A stretch of 64,000 bases of DNA from Gongronella butleri (Eukaryota; Mucoromycota; Mucoromycetes; Mucorales; Cunninghamellaceae). The stretch's first letter is position 1. Each line of letters starts with the position of its first letter. The translations under genes and the position numbers were made by a program. Location of the stretch: assembly GCA_025201375.1 (NCBI GenBank), contig JAIWZP010000061.1, positions 1 through 64,000 of the forward strand, given 5' to 3'. The notes beneath the pieces were generated by a model. That model saw only the letters and a program-made list of their open reading frames with translations, searched no databases and was not told the origin of the DNA. Positions 52,716 through 64,000 of the stretch are shown one piece after another.

Positions 52716-54959
52716 AAAAAATAAATCCGCACAGCGCTTGATACCACCCTGTTTTAAAATGCGTGTTTTTCGGTGTTTTGATGCGACTTTTGTACCCCGC
52801 CGCCAGACACCCCGCGTAGAACTTTTTGTGCTCTAGCGTGTAAATCATCATCGGGTTCAAGTTGGAGGCGATTTGAAAAAAGTGTATTGGGGCATTTTCT
52901 TAAAACGGTCGATTTCGGGGTAAATCAGGTCGGAATCACCAACCAGGCATTGTGAAGCTTAAAAACATGTTTCAGCTTGGGCAAGGCAAGCTCGAAAAAT
53001 CGAATGCCACCCAACTTGTAAGTACCGCAAGTGATCAGGGCACGCCACACGCAAAATCAGAAATTAGCGATGCCGAGCTCCAAAACAAAAATGGAACATT
53101 CAGGTCTCCAGAACGACGCCAAACTTACACACAAGAACAGTCGCATGGGAAGACCAACGAAAATCCCAAAAAAAGAGGACATTCCATCTGCTGAGTCACG
53201 AGCAATGACCGATTTTCGATTTTATTTCAACCGCCATTTGCGTGGGAAAAACACGTCCATAGAGCGTCGCCGACGCGTTCACGACAAAGAGATGCGAGAG
53301 GTGCATAAGTTAGATAAGAAAGAGATGCGTGTAACTCGACGCGTGACGCGGTTTTGCATGCGACGAAAATTATATATGATTTTGAAACTGTGTCAAAAAT
53401 GCCAAAAATCACTTTTTTTTTATTGATCACCTATGTCCACGTATGCAACAAGCAACGTTCTTTCTAATGGTGTGTGTTTCAAAAGCCTGCAGTGACTTCT
53501 CATCGACTTGGCTTAGAGTCGAAAATAAGAACAAATTTGTCTTTTACGACAAAACCCATCAATGGACCCCTGGGTTTTATTGTGTTTTTGTCGGTAAATC
53601 AGACGTGTTTACTATGTGTATGAATGGCGTGGCGATCCGAGGACTTAAGTTTCGCTGATTTCAAATCCTCGACTGTACACCTTGGAAAAATCGTCATTTT
53701 CGAACATCGTGTTTGCGTGTCTTTCAGCGATCGCAGCGCTGCAAGGGTGGGCTCGTTTGAACGACAATGCATGGGAGCACTCAGTGAACATGCAAATGGC
53801 TCTATGGAAATGGAAATTCATGGACAGCCTATGAAAAAAACCATTAAAACGAGTCATTTGCGTTTTTGTCGACAGCGGTCTCATTGATCTTCATTTTAAA
53901 TTCACAACAGACGACCACAGAAGCAGAAAATTAAAAATGTATGCAGTGAGCTGCATGGGCATCGGCAAAAATACCATTGGAAAACGCATGAATCGCCAAA
54001 AGATATAAATTTGAGGTTTCTGGCTTGATAAACGATTCGATCTCTTTCAAAATAGGATTCATTGTCTTTCTTGGGCCATTGTGTATCATCTTTCAGCAGC
54101 AAAAAAGGCATAAAAATAGCCAAAAGGCAGCGCTTTATTATTAGACATGTTTTTATTTTACTTTTTGCATATTGGCTCTCTGAGATGGCGTGGGATTGAA
54201 GCGAGTAGAGACACTTCCTAGAGAGACAGCAAGCAAAAACATCTTGAATCGCCCCCGTGGCCGGGAAATCCACAAAGTAGAAAGGCCACAAAAATCGAAA
54301 ATCCTATTTTTACTACTGTTGTGAGTCCTTGTGATGCAAATTTGGCACGAAACACCATCGCTTTGTTTATTTTTTTAAGCTTACAGTGGCTCTTGTTGGA
54401 CGTGACATGCGGCGTTCCTGCTTCTGAGCTTTCCAAAGATAAGTCCTCCCAAAAATGTCGTTTTTCTCTCTGTTTTTTTTTTTTTTTTTACAAATATGCT
54501 TGCATCTTTGTACGCGGCAAATCCCCCTGTCTCCCTGAATTTTGTGCACGATCGGACACGTGTTTCTTTTGGACACTTCGTTGCCGGGATGGCACGAAAA
54601 AAAAAGCTGATCCGACGCGCCAAAATGCCCCTGAACCGCCATTGGCCCGGGCGTCCATCTGTGTAACTTTGACCGAGACGAAAATAAATTCATGCAAAAT
54701 TCACGGGCATTGTCCAAATTTGGACAGTCGACAACAATGCCCTTTTTTTGTTGCCAAAAAAAACCAAAAGATTTGCGTGATCCCAGCCCCCCTCACTGAA
54801 TTTGCTTTCTTTTCTCTTTTTCTCTCTCTTGGTTCTTTTTCGTCTTTGACGCATACCCTTGCATTCATCGTTCGGTTATCATTCATTGTTCTTTCATCCA
54901 CACTTTTTTTACCACTTTGCCTCCATTTCCCTCTTTTCATCCGCCCTAGCCCTGTTTCG
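52716..54959. other. Gene-free region containing repeat copy B
   Basis: AATAAA-like tail of TAF11, the dispersed repeat copy B, A/T-rich DNA and the T-rich promoter of the next gene. No gene is supported. Confidence 0.55.
53030..53800 (+). repeat. Degenerate dispersed repeat, copy B
   Basis: Plus-strand counterpart of copy A (see 19840-20610). The two copies lie about 32 kb apart in opposite orientation. Confidence 0.75.
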
Positions 54960-56257
54960 ATGAACTTTTCAACAGCAAAAAAATTCAGCCAAGGGCGCTT
55001 TGTACACACGAGCCATTCATCATTACGGAAATGCTGTGGTTGCATCCATTTGCGCGTAGGAAGCGTGCTTGCCACTTTTGTGTGGGCGGTAAGGAAAAAA
55101 ACCAAAAAGCGACGACGCGTCCCATTGGATTGCTGACCCATGTTCCAATTCATTAGGGCTTCTCGTTGTACTTTGCCATCATCTCCTTTCAAGTCAAGAG
55201 CCGTAAGCATTGATGATAACCAAAAACGAGAGAAAACAGATCATGAATGCCCTATTTTTTTTCTTTGCAGCCTTTTTTTCTTACACGCAAACGGCGCCGG
55301 CCATCGTTTTTGGCGTGGTCAATTTGTTTTTATTTATTGTTTCACTCTTGGGGGTCTTTTGCATCTTCATTGTAAGAAGCGGCGAACCACGATGCACGAC
55401 GACATTGGCTGATTGATGTTTTTTGCTTTTTTTTTCCTCATAGAACAGCGCGCAGGCGGTGAATTATTACATCCGGATGCTATGGATTATGCTCTTTTTC
55501 GTGCTTGGCGATGCTTTTATCAACATGATCTTATTTGGCACATATCAGGGCGATTATCAGACGTGGTGCGTCAACGAGTCGCAGCAGGCGCTGCCCAATG
55601 GCACGGCACTTGCCACCAGTGGACTCGACTATTACAATTGCAGCAAATTATGGCAGGATGAATTCAAATTCACGTTGATTTGCGTGTCCATGATGGTCAT
55701 TCTCTCGGTAAAAGACGGAAAACATGTCAATTGGCGCGCCATGTCGCCTGTCGTGCACACCCCTGACTTTTATGTTGTTGTTTTTTGCCTTGTTTTGATA
55801 GCTTTATTGGGCAACGTGCATTTATTCGTACAGTCACAAATTGCAAGCAATGGAGCTGTGGGCCCTTGGCATGATGCAGGGTCATGTTGAAGGCATTGTG
55901 CCTTATTATCATCCGCCCGTGATGCCTGCGGAGCCGGATGTGATTGTTCTGCAGAACAAGAAGCCCTCACGCTATGAATCAAAGTCGGGCAAGCCGGAAT
56001 CGTCCTCGTCATTCATGGATTCGCTAAAAAAGCTGACATCTTTCAAGCATGGCGGCACACCGGCGAACAATGCCGTCGGCGACAGCATGCAGACGCAACA
56101 GCATCAGCTTCCACCACACACCACCTTGCCGTCAAGCACATCGCCAATTGGATTCTTGCCGTCCCCCGCCCCTTCTTCGTCATACACACCACGTCATGTG
56201 TCAGCCGGCTTTACGCCGCCACCAAGCGACCGTGCAAGTGTCATTGAGATTAATTGA
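54960..56257 (+). CDS. Four-span membrane protein (LAPTM-like pattern)
   Basis: Not assigned to a named family with certainty. Exons 54960-55088, 55157-55202, 55271-55371, 55444-55707 and 55802-56257 give 331 aa. Four hydrophobic spans: VGSVLATFVWAG with SLYFAIISF; APAIVFGVVNLFLFIVSLLG; LWIMLFFVLGDAFINMILFG; FTLICVSMMVILSLYW. The loop between spans 3 and 4 has NES, NGT and NCS sequons plus two Cys, so it faces the lumen or outside. The N-terminal KCCGCIHLRVGS resembles the start of LAPTM and related proteins. The cytosolic tail has YYHPPVMPAEPD, a possible PPxY-like or sorting element, then a disordered Ser/Pro/Gln end. Likely endosomal or plasma membrane. Confidence 0.75.
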
Positions 56258-56258
56258 A

Positions 56259-56264
56259 AATAAA
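56259..56264 (+). terminator. Poly(A) signal AATAAA
   Basis: AATAAA overlapping the end of the four-span gene, one base after its stop. Confidence 0.4.
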
Positions 56265-56511
56265 ATGTACTGTAGATCGCTCCACTCACGTTCAAAATGG
56301 CCCATTGGCGCCGCTCGCAAAAGTTGAAACACGAAAAAAGATATTTGTAGACCACAATAATGAGCATTAAATCTTGGTCATGATAAATTTAGAACGAAAA
56401 AGCGCGTTTTTATTTGATTTATGAAGTGTATGACTGAAAAATAAATGAAATGAGGATCAAGGAAAAGAGAGAGAAAAAAAATAAAAAAAATAAAAAAAAG
56501 AGGTAGATGGA

Positions 56512-56826
56512 TTACAAGCTGGCCTGCTGAGCCGAATCCTGCGTAGCTTCCGCGGCAACGGCTGGCTGAGCGTCATCGACCTGGCACATGAGGACTCGGG
56601 CATCGACCAATTGGTTCTCCTTGACGTGCACCGTGACAATGCCTTCGTGTTGGCTCAAAATCTTGATCTCAGTCTTCATGGATTCAACGGACATGATGGG
56701 CGTATGTTTGCTGACAGCTGTACCGGAGGGCGTCAGCACCTTGAGCACACGGCATGGCATAGACGACGTGTAGGGAGTCACTAAAAGGGACGCGTTAGCA
56801 ATTGGGAAAGCATTTTTTGGTCCTTT

Positions 56827-56860
<34 letters not shown>

Positions 56861-59324
56861 ACCTCGGTCGTCATCAGCCGAAGCCGATGAGCCCTTGAGA
56901 CGGTCAACGCGGCTCAATTCAAAGGGATGGCCCTTGCCAAAGTCGTGGACATAGTACACCTTGTCATTGATGTCTTGCACCTTTTCAACCACATAAAATT
57001 GCTGAAGAACGCCATCTAAAATGAGAATGAATGATTAGAACCCTCTCATTTGACATGTTATTTTTTTTTTTTTTTACCAAACAAGCAGCGGACCAAACCG
57101 CGCGCGCCTTGGATGCCTGTGGCGCTTGGGATCTGGGCAATCAAGCCCTCGTCGTCGAAAAAGGTGACTTGTTGCGAAAGCTCTGGAATTGGGTCCGTGA
57201 GCGTCTTTTTGCGCTCATCGGGCGTGAGGCCGGGCGCAACGGCACATTGGAACGTGTGGCGCTTGGGGCTGGTTTCGCCGTCGTACTTGAAAAACACCTC
57301 AAGATCGGATTCATTGCCAGCGACGGTGTATTTCTTGGACGGCACGCCCCACGAGACATTGCGCCAGCCGGGCTTGATGTTGCGCAAGTAGACTTGCATC
57401 TTGCGCTGCAAGCTCCAGTCAAACAGGGCGGTAGCAATGAGCGTTGAGGCCGCGGTATCAAGCGTCGTGGCAGGGAACAGCTTGTCTTCCTCCAAGGGGA
57501 TGAAATTGGTGTCGAAAATGCCGCCCTGGAAACGCGCGTTCTTCATGATGTTCAACAAGAATTTCTGATTGGTCGTGATGCCAAGAACAACGGTGCGCGA
57601 CAAAGCCGTGATCATCTTTTGCACAGCTTCCTGACGCGTCGGCGCGTGCACAATCACCTTGGCAATCATCGAGTCGTAGTAAACAGAGATCTCAGAGCCT
57701 GAAAATAACAAAATGAGAAGCGTCAGTCGCGAATTGAACGGTGGAAACGTAACAATGGCGCATAGGTTGCTTTTTTTTTTGTTTTTTTACCATCGACGAC
57801 ACCCGTGTCAAAGCGGACGCCATTGATAGGGCCCGTGGCGTCCATCGGATGCCACTTTTGAATGACGCCCGTGCGAGGGCTAAAGTTGTTATCGGGGTCC
57901 TCGGCACAAAGACGCACCTCGATGGCATGACCCTTGAATTCAATGTTGTCAAGCAAGCCAAGCTCGGCCAAGTTTTGTCCTACAAAGCAAAAGTGAGCCA
58001 TTGGACCCCTCCAGGGCACGTTGTTTCTTTACCTTGAGCCACGAGGATTTGCAATTCCACAAGATCAAGGCCGGAAATGTATTCCGTGATAGGATGCTCG
58101 ACTTGCAAGCGTGTGTTCAATTCCAAAAAGTAGAATTTCTTGGTCTTCTCGTCGAGGATGAACTCCACGGTGCCAGCACCTTCATAGTTGAGCATGCGAC
58201 CAATCTCAATGGCCACATCCGTCATTTTTTTACGGAGAGGCGCGTCCACGGCGGGGGATGGCGTCTCTTCGACCACTTTTTGGTGGCGGCGTTGCACTGA
58301 GCAATCACGCTCACCAATGTGGTACACATTGCCGTATTGGTCACCAAAGATTTGCACCTGATTGAGGAAAGAAAAAATAAGAAACGGCGTGTGCAGCACG
58401 TTTTTTAGGGCATTGTAATTCATACCTCCACGTGACGGATGCTTTCAAAGTACTTTTCCACAAGCAACTTGTCAGAACCAAACGAACGCAACGCCTCGCC
58501 TTGTGCAGCTTCAATCTCCATGGTCAACCTTGAAGAAAAAAATGAGTTTTTATGTTTTTTTGACGAAATGTGATTATCGCTTTTGGGTCTTACTTGCTTT
58601 CTTCGTAGACAGCACGCATACCACGACCACCACCACCAGCAGATGCCTTGAGCAAGATGGGGAAATCTGAAAAATAAGATTTGAACAATAAAATAAATAA
58701 AAACATGTTGACGTAACACAAGTTGTTTTTTGTTGGTGCAGGGTTTTACCAATGCTGGAGGCCTCCTTGACAAGGCGCTCAACGCTCTGATCATCGCCAT
58801 TGTAGCCCGGGATTAAGGGAATCGAGCTGGCCCTGGCAGACAGGAAATTTTTGGCGGCAATCTTGTCGCCAATGGTGCGGATGGAATCGGGCGCAGGGCC
58901 GATGAAAATGATGCCTGCGGCCTTGACCTTGTCGGCAAAGTCAGCATTCTCGGACAAGAAGCCGTAACCGGGGTGAATGGCATCTGCGCCCGCGCGCTGC
59001 GCGATAGCAATGATGTTGTCGCCATTCAAATATGAGTCAGCAGCAACAGATGGGCCAACTCGATAGGCCTCATCAGCGAGGCGTACAAAAAGCGAGTTCT
59101 CATCGCTGTTGTGTTGAAAAAAAAAAAAGACAAAAGGCAACGAATTGTTAATTTTACGAGGCCAATTGGTCGCAAAGGCATTGCTTTTTTGGCTTTTAAA
59201 TCATGTTTTACCTATCCGAGAAAATGGCGACAGTTGCAATACCCAGCTTGTGACTAGTTTTGATAACGCGGCACGCAATTTCTCCTCGGTTGGCAATAAG
59301 GATTTTCTTGATGACATGTACCAT
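56512..59324 (-). CDS. Biotin-dependent acyl-CoA carboxylase alpha subunit (MCC/PCC type)
   Basis: Carboxylates biotin with ATP and bicarbonate for an acyl-CoA carboxylase. Exons 59324-59212, 59105-58750, 58666-58594, 58528-58426, 58357-58033, 57979-57791, 57698-57078, 57015-56863, 56780-56512, 733 aa. The biotin carboxylase domain begins at residue ~5 ([16 protein letters not shown]), with ATP-grasp [36 protein letters not shown], and the catalytic [15 protein letters not shown]. The middle region is the subunit-contact domain. The C-terminal biotinyl domain has [13 protein letters not shown], so the biotinylated Lys is in SMKT rather than the more usual AMKM. There is no mitochondrial presequence. 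It is divergent from the beta subunit gene, which suggests one enzyme; leucine-pathway MCC is the nearest well-known type. Confidence 0.93.
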
Positions 59325-60795
59325 TCTTGTTTGTGGGGGGTGAAAAAGGTTTTTAAAATTCTTGAATAAAGAGAAAGAGGAAGAGAAATAAAAAAATTGA
59401 GAATGGAGAACGTGAATCCTGGGTCTATTTAAATTCTCTGGGACAGCCAGCATTTGGTGTACCTTTGGTCGTTTTTGTTGATTTTTACGCGCACTCTGTG
59501 GTCTTTTTTTTGTGATTTGTAGCATGATTGGATCATGCAATTCCTTGGGATGTGTGGCTCTGCGCATATGATAATTGAAAATGGTTTATCCAGAGCATAT
59601 AAAAAAAAGAGCAGTAAAATAGGGTCCAATTCGCCAAACCGTGCACCCGCGTCGGCAGAATTGGACCTCCGTGGATCAATCGAGAAAGCGTGGGGGGAGC
59701 ATCTTCCGTGGACTGAGTAGAAAGCAGAGCGACTTTATATCACGATTGCTTGATTTGGTGGCTCGATTGTGTTGATGAGCCAGATGCGTGTGCGTGTGCG
59801 TCCGCTTGTCCCTTATTTTACGCTAAGCCTTAAATGGAAGCAGAGATCAACATTTTTCTTGGCTCGCGAAATATCATAGGAACAGCATTGACGACGCGTG
59901 CACAGCCACGTCCCAACATTAGTGTCACCGCTACTAAAAAAGCAAATTGATGGGGGGAAACGCCTATTTTGGGGGGAGGAACAAAAAAAAAAGGCGCGAA
60001 AAGGCACAATACAATGCGTGTCATGGGAGGGGGGAGCGTGGCAAAGAGCAGGCATGGGACATTGGATTGGGTACTTGAGTGTCACGCCAAGAACAACCCA
60101 ACAAAAACAAGAAAAATACGCAAAAAGCGACAAATTCGGCAACTTTCACATGTCATTTTCATGCAAGCAGTCTCGCATAAACCTCTGCGCGATCATTGTG
60201 TAACCATCAGCTGCGCACCAGCTCCATAGAGTTGCTTGATTCAGAGGCAGCACTGTGACAAATTCAGTGTTTTCACGTCATGCAAGGCCAGTGTGAGCCA
60301 ATTCATTATTTTGCAACACCCTCAAACCTTTTCCCCACCATCTCCACACTCCCCATCAAGCAACTTGCACGCCACAAAACACAAAAAAATTGACTTGATG
60401 AATTTTAATCACGGAAAAACAGGATCCGCCTTCGCCAACCGTGCGCAGTAAAAAAAAAAAAAAAATGCTGGCAACCTTTGGCCGGTGGTTTGCCCGGTAC
60501 ATCAACGATAAGAGTGATCGATGTCGTCAGAGGACGGAACTAGTGTTGTTACACGCGGCCGATCGAAAAAAAGCAATGGTTTTACCGGTTCTGCCGAATG
60601 CCTCTCTCTCCCCCCTTTGATTTCTCATGTCCCTGATGTCCCCCTCCTCTAGGCCACTGATGACTTTTCTGCACTTTAGGGATGCCCGCATCGCTTGCTA
60701 TAAATATTTAATACCTTGGTCTTGGTCAATTTTTTTCAGTTCTTTAGAAATTCAAACCATCTCTTTTCAACAAACAATCAAAAAAACAATCAGCA
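59325..60795. promoter_or_regulatory. Shared intergenic region of carboxylase alpha and beta genes
   Basis: 1.47 kb between divergent starts. It has TATAAATA at 60699-60706 for the beta gene and T/A runs. No other gene is supported. Co-regulation of the two subunits is inferred from the arrangement. Confidence 0.5.
60699..60706 (+). promoter_or_regulatory. TATA box of the carboxylase beta gene
   Basis: TATAAATA, 97 bp before the ATG. Confidence 0.45.
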
Positions 60796-62956
60796 ATGTC
60801 GTCCCAATCCGTCGTCGATCAACTCGTGCCTCGTCACATCAAGTCCTCGGTGAACCCGTCCTCGCCTGAATTTGAGGCCAATGTTGCCGAATGGAAGGGC
60901 ATTCTCAAAACGCTGGAAGATCGTCTTGATGAGGCCACCGGCGCCGGCCCCGACAAGTACGTCAAGGCTCATCGCAAGAAGGGTCAATTGTCTGGTAAAA
61001 AACAAAAACAAAAAAACACATTGCAGAAACAGTGAGAATAGCGACTCAATTCTCAAATTTTATTTAGCGCGCGAACGCATCAATCTTTTGCTCGACGAAA
61101 ATTCGCCATTCCTCGAAATTGGCGCCTTGGTGGGCTATGGTCAAAAGGAATACACCTTGGGTGGCTCCGTGGTGGGTGGCCTTGGCTTAGTCAGGTAGGC
61201 AATTGGCAAAAAATCAAAGAAAAAAATAATATCTAACCTCCTTTTGTAGTGGTGTTCTCACGATGGTGTACGCCAATGTGCCTACCATTGGCGGTGGTGC
61301 CATGAACTATGCCAGTTCGCTCAAAATTCTTCGTTTCATGGAAATTGCCATGACCAATCGCATCCCCATTGTGACCCTTATTCACTCTGTAAGCATCATT
61401 TGACCTGGTCAAGGGCATTTGTACTAAAACATTTCCTTTTTGATACAATGGTATAGGCTGGTGCTGATTTGAAGAGTCAATTCAACGTCTTCCACTATGG
61501 CGCTCCCATGTTTCGGAACCAGGCCATCATGTAATACTCAAAAAAGAAATCCCAGACATCATCCCTTAAAACTCACGCCATTTCTCAACAATTTCCCCCC
61601 CCCCTAGGTCCAAGAACGCCGTGCCTCAATGTTGCGTTGTCTTTGGCAATTCAACGGCCGCCGGTGCCTACATCCCGGGCATGAGCGACTATGTCATCAT
61701 GGTCAAGGTACAAACACTCATTTTTGGCATTTTGACGGCAATTTAACGTATCATTTTTTTTGTAGAAACAAGCCCAGATTTACCTTGGTGGACCCCAGCT
61801 TGTACAAATGGCCACGGGCGAGGTCAATGACCCCGAGAGCCTAGGTGGTGCCGACATGCACTCGCGCATTTCGGGTGTCAGTGACGCGTTGGCCTTTGAT
61901 GAATATGATGGCATCCGCAAGGCGCGTGAATGGGTGGCTGGCCTCAATTACGAGATGAAGAGCACCCTGCCTTTGCGTCACGTGCAGGGTCACTATGAAG
62001 AGCCCTATTACGATCCTAGTAAGTGAAAATGAAATATGTTCCCCGCCCTTAAAGCTCGCGTCTAACATGCTTTTTTTTCTTTTTAAAAAGAGGAATTGCT
62101 TGGCATTGTTTCTGCCAACATTCGCAATCCCTATGACGCGCACGAGGTGATCATCCGCCTCGCCGATGGCTCTCGTTTCACGGCTTTCAAGCCTAATTAT
62201 GGCTCGGGCCTTGTTTGTGGCTGGGCCCACATTCACGGCATCCCTGTTGGCTTCATTTCCAACAACACCGTCATCTTCCCTCAAGAATCCAACAAGGGTG
62301 TGCAATTCATCCAGCTCTGCAACATGAAGTAAGCGCGTAAAAAAGGGGGGGAAACGCGCAAATGCTCACTTTTGATTGATTTCACAGGAACATCCCCATC
62401 ATTTTCTTGCAAAACATTACCGGTTTCATGGTTGGCCGACAATACGAAGAAGAGGGCAGCATCAAGGCAGGTGCGCGCTTCATCAATGCCGTCAGCAACT
62501 GCGTTGTGCCCATGATCACTATCATGCTTGGTTCATCCTATGGTGCCGGCAATTTCGCCATGTGCGGTCGTGGCTACGCTCCTCGCTTCCTCTTCTCGTG
62601 GCCCAATTCCAAGTGCGCGGTCATGGGTGCCGAGCAATTGTCAGGGGTAAGGCTTGAACATTTAATGATATTAGCAATTGGCTCATTTTTATCATGTTTA
62701 GGTGATGGACTTGGTGATGCGCCAATCGTACGAGCGCGCTGGTGTGCCCGTGGACGAGGACAAGGTGCAAAAGCAAAAGAATTACCTGCAGCAAACTGCC
62801 GAAAAGGAATCCGACGTCTACTTTACAAGCGCGCGTCTCCGTGACGATGCGATCATCTCGCCCTTGGAAACACGCGACATCCTCGGCTTCTGCCTCGTCG
62901 CGTTGCACAACAACACCGTGTCTGGTGGCAATCTTTATGGTGTCTCGCGCATGTAG
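60796..62956 (+). CDS. Biotin-dependent acyl-CoA carboxylase beta (carboxyltransferase) subunit
   Basis: Transfers the carboxyl group from biotin to an acyl-CoA. Exons 60796-60994, 61068-61194, 61250-61388, 61457-61530, 61608-61707, 61766-62018, 62091-62328, 62388-62646, 62702-62956, 547 aa, as in MCC beta. Carboxyltransferase landmarks: [38 protein letters not shown], the oxyanion stretch [62 protein letters not shown], and [20 protein letters not shown]. The LQNITGF-GR core is the MCC/geranyl-CoA carboxylase version, distinct from the propionyl type. No targeting peptide is visible. The ATG follows a CAATCAGCA leader with good context. Substrate beyond this family cannot be read from sequence. 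Confidence 0.93.
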
Positions 62957-63004
62957 ACTTATGCATTTCAATTTTCAATTTTCTATCATTACATTATGCT
63001 CATG

Positions 63005-63010
63005 AATAAA
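63005..63010 (+). terminator. Poly(A) signal AATAAA of the beta subunit
   Basis: AATAAA 49 bp after the stop codon. Confidence 0.45.
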
Positions 63011-64000
63011 CAGCTCCATTCGTTCTTTTACTATGAATTCCGCTTGGGACATTCTCAATTACTCATCCACAGGGTAGCAATCGATCCGATGAAGGCTCCA
63101 AACCCGTTTCTTTGGTTTGGGCTTGGTTATCGCTCAAAGCACGGCATTGGATCGTGTGTGACAAGATATCCAGGAATTTACAGGGTATTTGGTTTTGCCC
63201 AAGGGACCGATGGAGATCTAAAAGCGACGCGCGTCGGCCAGGTGGCACGAATTAACACCGCCGATTCCATGTCACCCCCCAGTGTTCCATTGTTATTCGA
63301 CGATCTTGTGCATTGCACCATTTGTCCTTTTTTTATGATCTAGGTTTGAGATTTAGCCTGTCAGCCATGTTAAACACGTGTCGTGCGCGTTCAATTCGTG
63401 GCACCATTCTTGAAATTCGACACGATTAATTGGCAAACGCATTGTAAAGCGAGATAAGGCAATTAATCGGACGCCGCTTTGATGCACTAGTCTGACAGTC
63501 GATTCTGAGCTCAATTCTGCATTTTATTTCTGCCTGGAAACAAAGAAGAACCGCGAAAAAAAAAAGAGAGATAGAGCCGCGGTTTTGAAAACCAAGGCTT
63601 TTTCCAGCACCACAGCGCGTCCCTTTTGTCTTTTAGCATATTCCTGGTATTCTTTGCACACATTCAAGGCGGATTCATGAAAAATAATAAAAAATAAAAA
63701 AAAAAAAGCTGACAACGTGGATGTCATGGCTCAAGTTTGTGTCACCGCTTTAGGCGATCCAGAGAAACGCGCATTGTTACACAGTGCGTATTCTAGGTTC
63801 AATTTTCGGCAACGATGCCCATCGCAGCTGGATGTTTGGTTTTTCCTGGCTAAACAGATCGACATACTCTCGGAAATCGGCTTCTTGCACTATGTGATCT
63901 GGAATTCAAGACCTTTTTCCCTCCCCCCCCTATTTTTTTTCTTGGCCTGTACCATGCTATTGCTGGGCCATCGATAATGAGCCCACTTGCATCATGCACG
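63011..64000. other. Window end, no supported gene
   Basis: Two small frames exist (minus strand near 63524-63727, plus strand near 63717-63977) but neither has splice logic or family similarity. The first could be the last exon of an unseen gene; this cannot be judged. Confidence 0.4.

Noticed and set aside
63717..63977. 86-aa frame at the window end
   Set aside because: No domain, no splice signals and poly-Phe/Leu from T-runs.
1..64000. CRISPR arrays, rRNA or prophage
   Set aside because: No regularly spaced repeats, no rRNA-like sequence, and the DNA is nuclear eukaryotic.

Overview
This window is nuclear DNA of a filamentous or early-diverging fungus. The evidence is the mix of genes (fungal Kin82/Fpk-type kinase, Yck-type casein kinase, Smp3/PIGZ, Sec72-like, Dug1, fungal-type GH5 mannanases), short GT-AG introns (mostly 50-120 nt) in almost every gene, and TATA- and AATAAA-like signals. 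The gene set suits Mucoromycota or a relative, but that is inference and no marker fixes the genus. All exon joins below were worked out by hand from splice signals, reading phase and family alignment; each multi-exon model closes in frame.

Layout. 1-8.3 kb: ecdysoneless (ECD/SGT1) C-terminal part, a 3-hydroxyisobutyryl-CoA hydrolase with the long fungal C-terminus, an unrecognised acidic/coiled protein, a carnosine N-methyltransferase-like enzyme, and a divergent Sec72-like TPR protein. 9.3-11.8 kb: a very unusual gene joining a duplicated N-terminal module, a catalytically dead HIBCH-like crotonase fold and eight tandem CPVTGQ repeats. 12.7-16.6 kb: a tandem pair of secreted GH5 mannanases, the second interrupted by a Trp-to-stop change. 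16.7-29.4 kb: hexokinase with a possible lipid-anchored N-terminus, BAHD-like acyltransferase, a small unknown protein, UBXN4-like protein and the AGC kinase. 29.4-34.2 kb: gene-free DNA with two adjacent ~1-kb palindromic elements that look like nested Tc1/mariner-type non-autonomous transposons. 34.2-56.3 kb: GPI mannosyltransferase IV, a small secreted cysteine protein, a type II membrane glycosyltransferase-like protein, an unknown membrane protein, a divergent kinesin with 6-nt and 4-nt exons, casein kinase I, dipeptidase, dUTPase, TAF11 and a four-span membrane protein. 56.5-63 kb: a divergently transcribed biotin-dependent acyl-CoA carboxylase pair (alpha and beta).

How they relate. 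Most genes are unrelated housekeeping neighbours. The real functional pair is the carboxylase alpha/beta set on a shared 1.5-kb intergenic region. The active HIBCH and the dead HIBCH-like fold are 5.4 kb apart (end to start) and may share distant ancestry. dUTPase and TAF11 share a 200-bp bidirectional promoter with one ACGCGT box. A ~1-kb degenerate repeat occurs in opposite orientation at about 19.8-20.6 kb and 53.0-53.8 kb, with a fragment near 29.7 kb.

No rRNA, convincing tRNA, CRISPR array or viral gene was seen.
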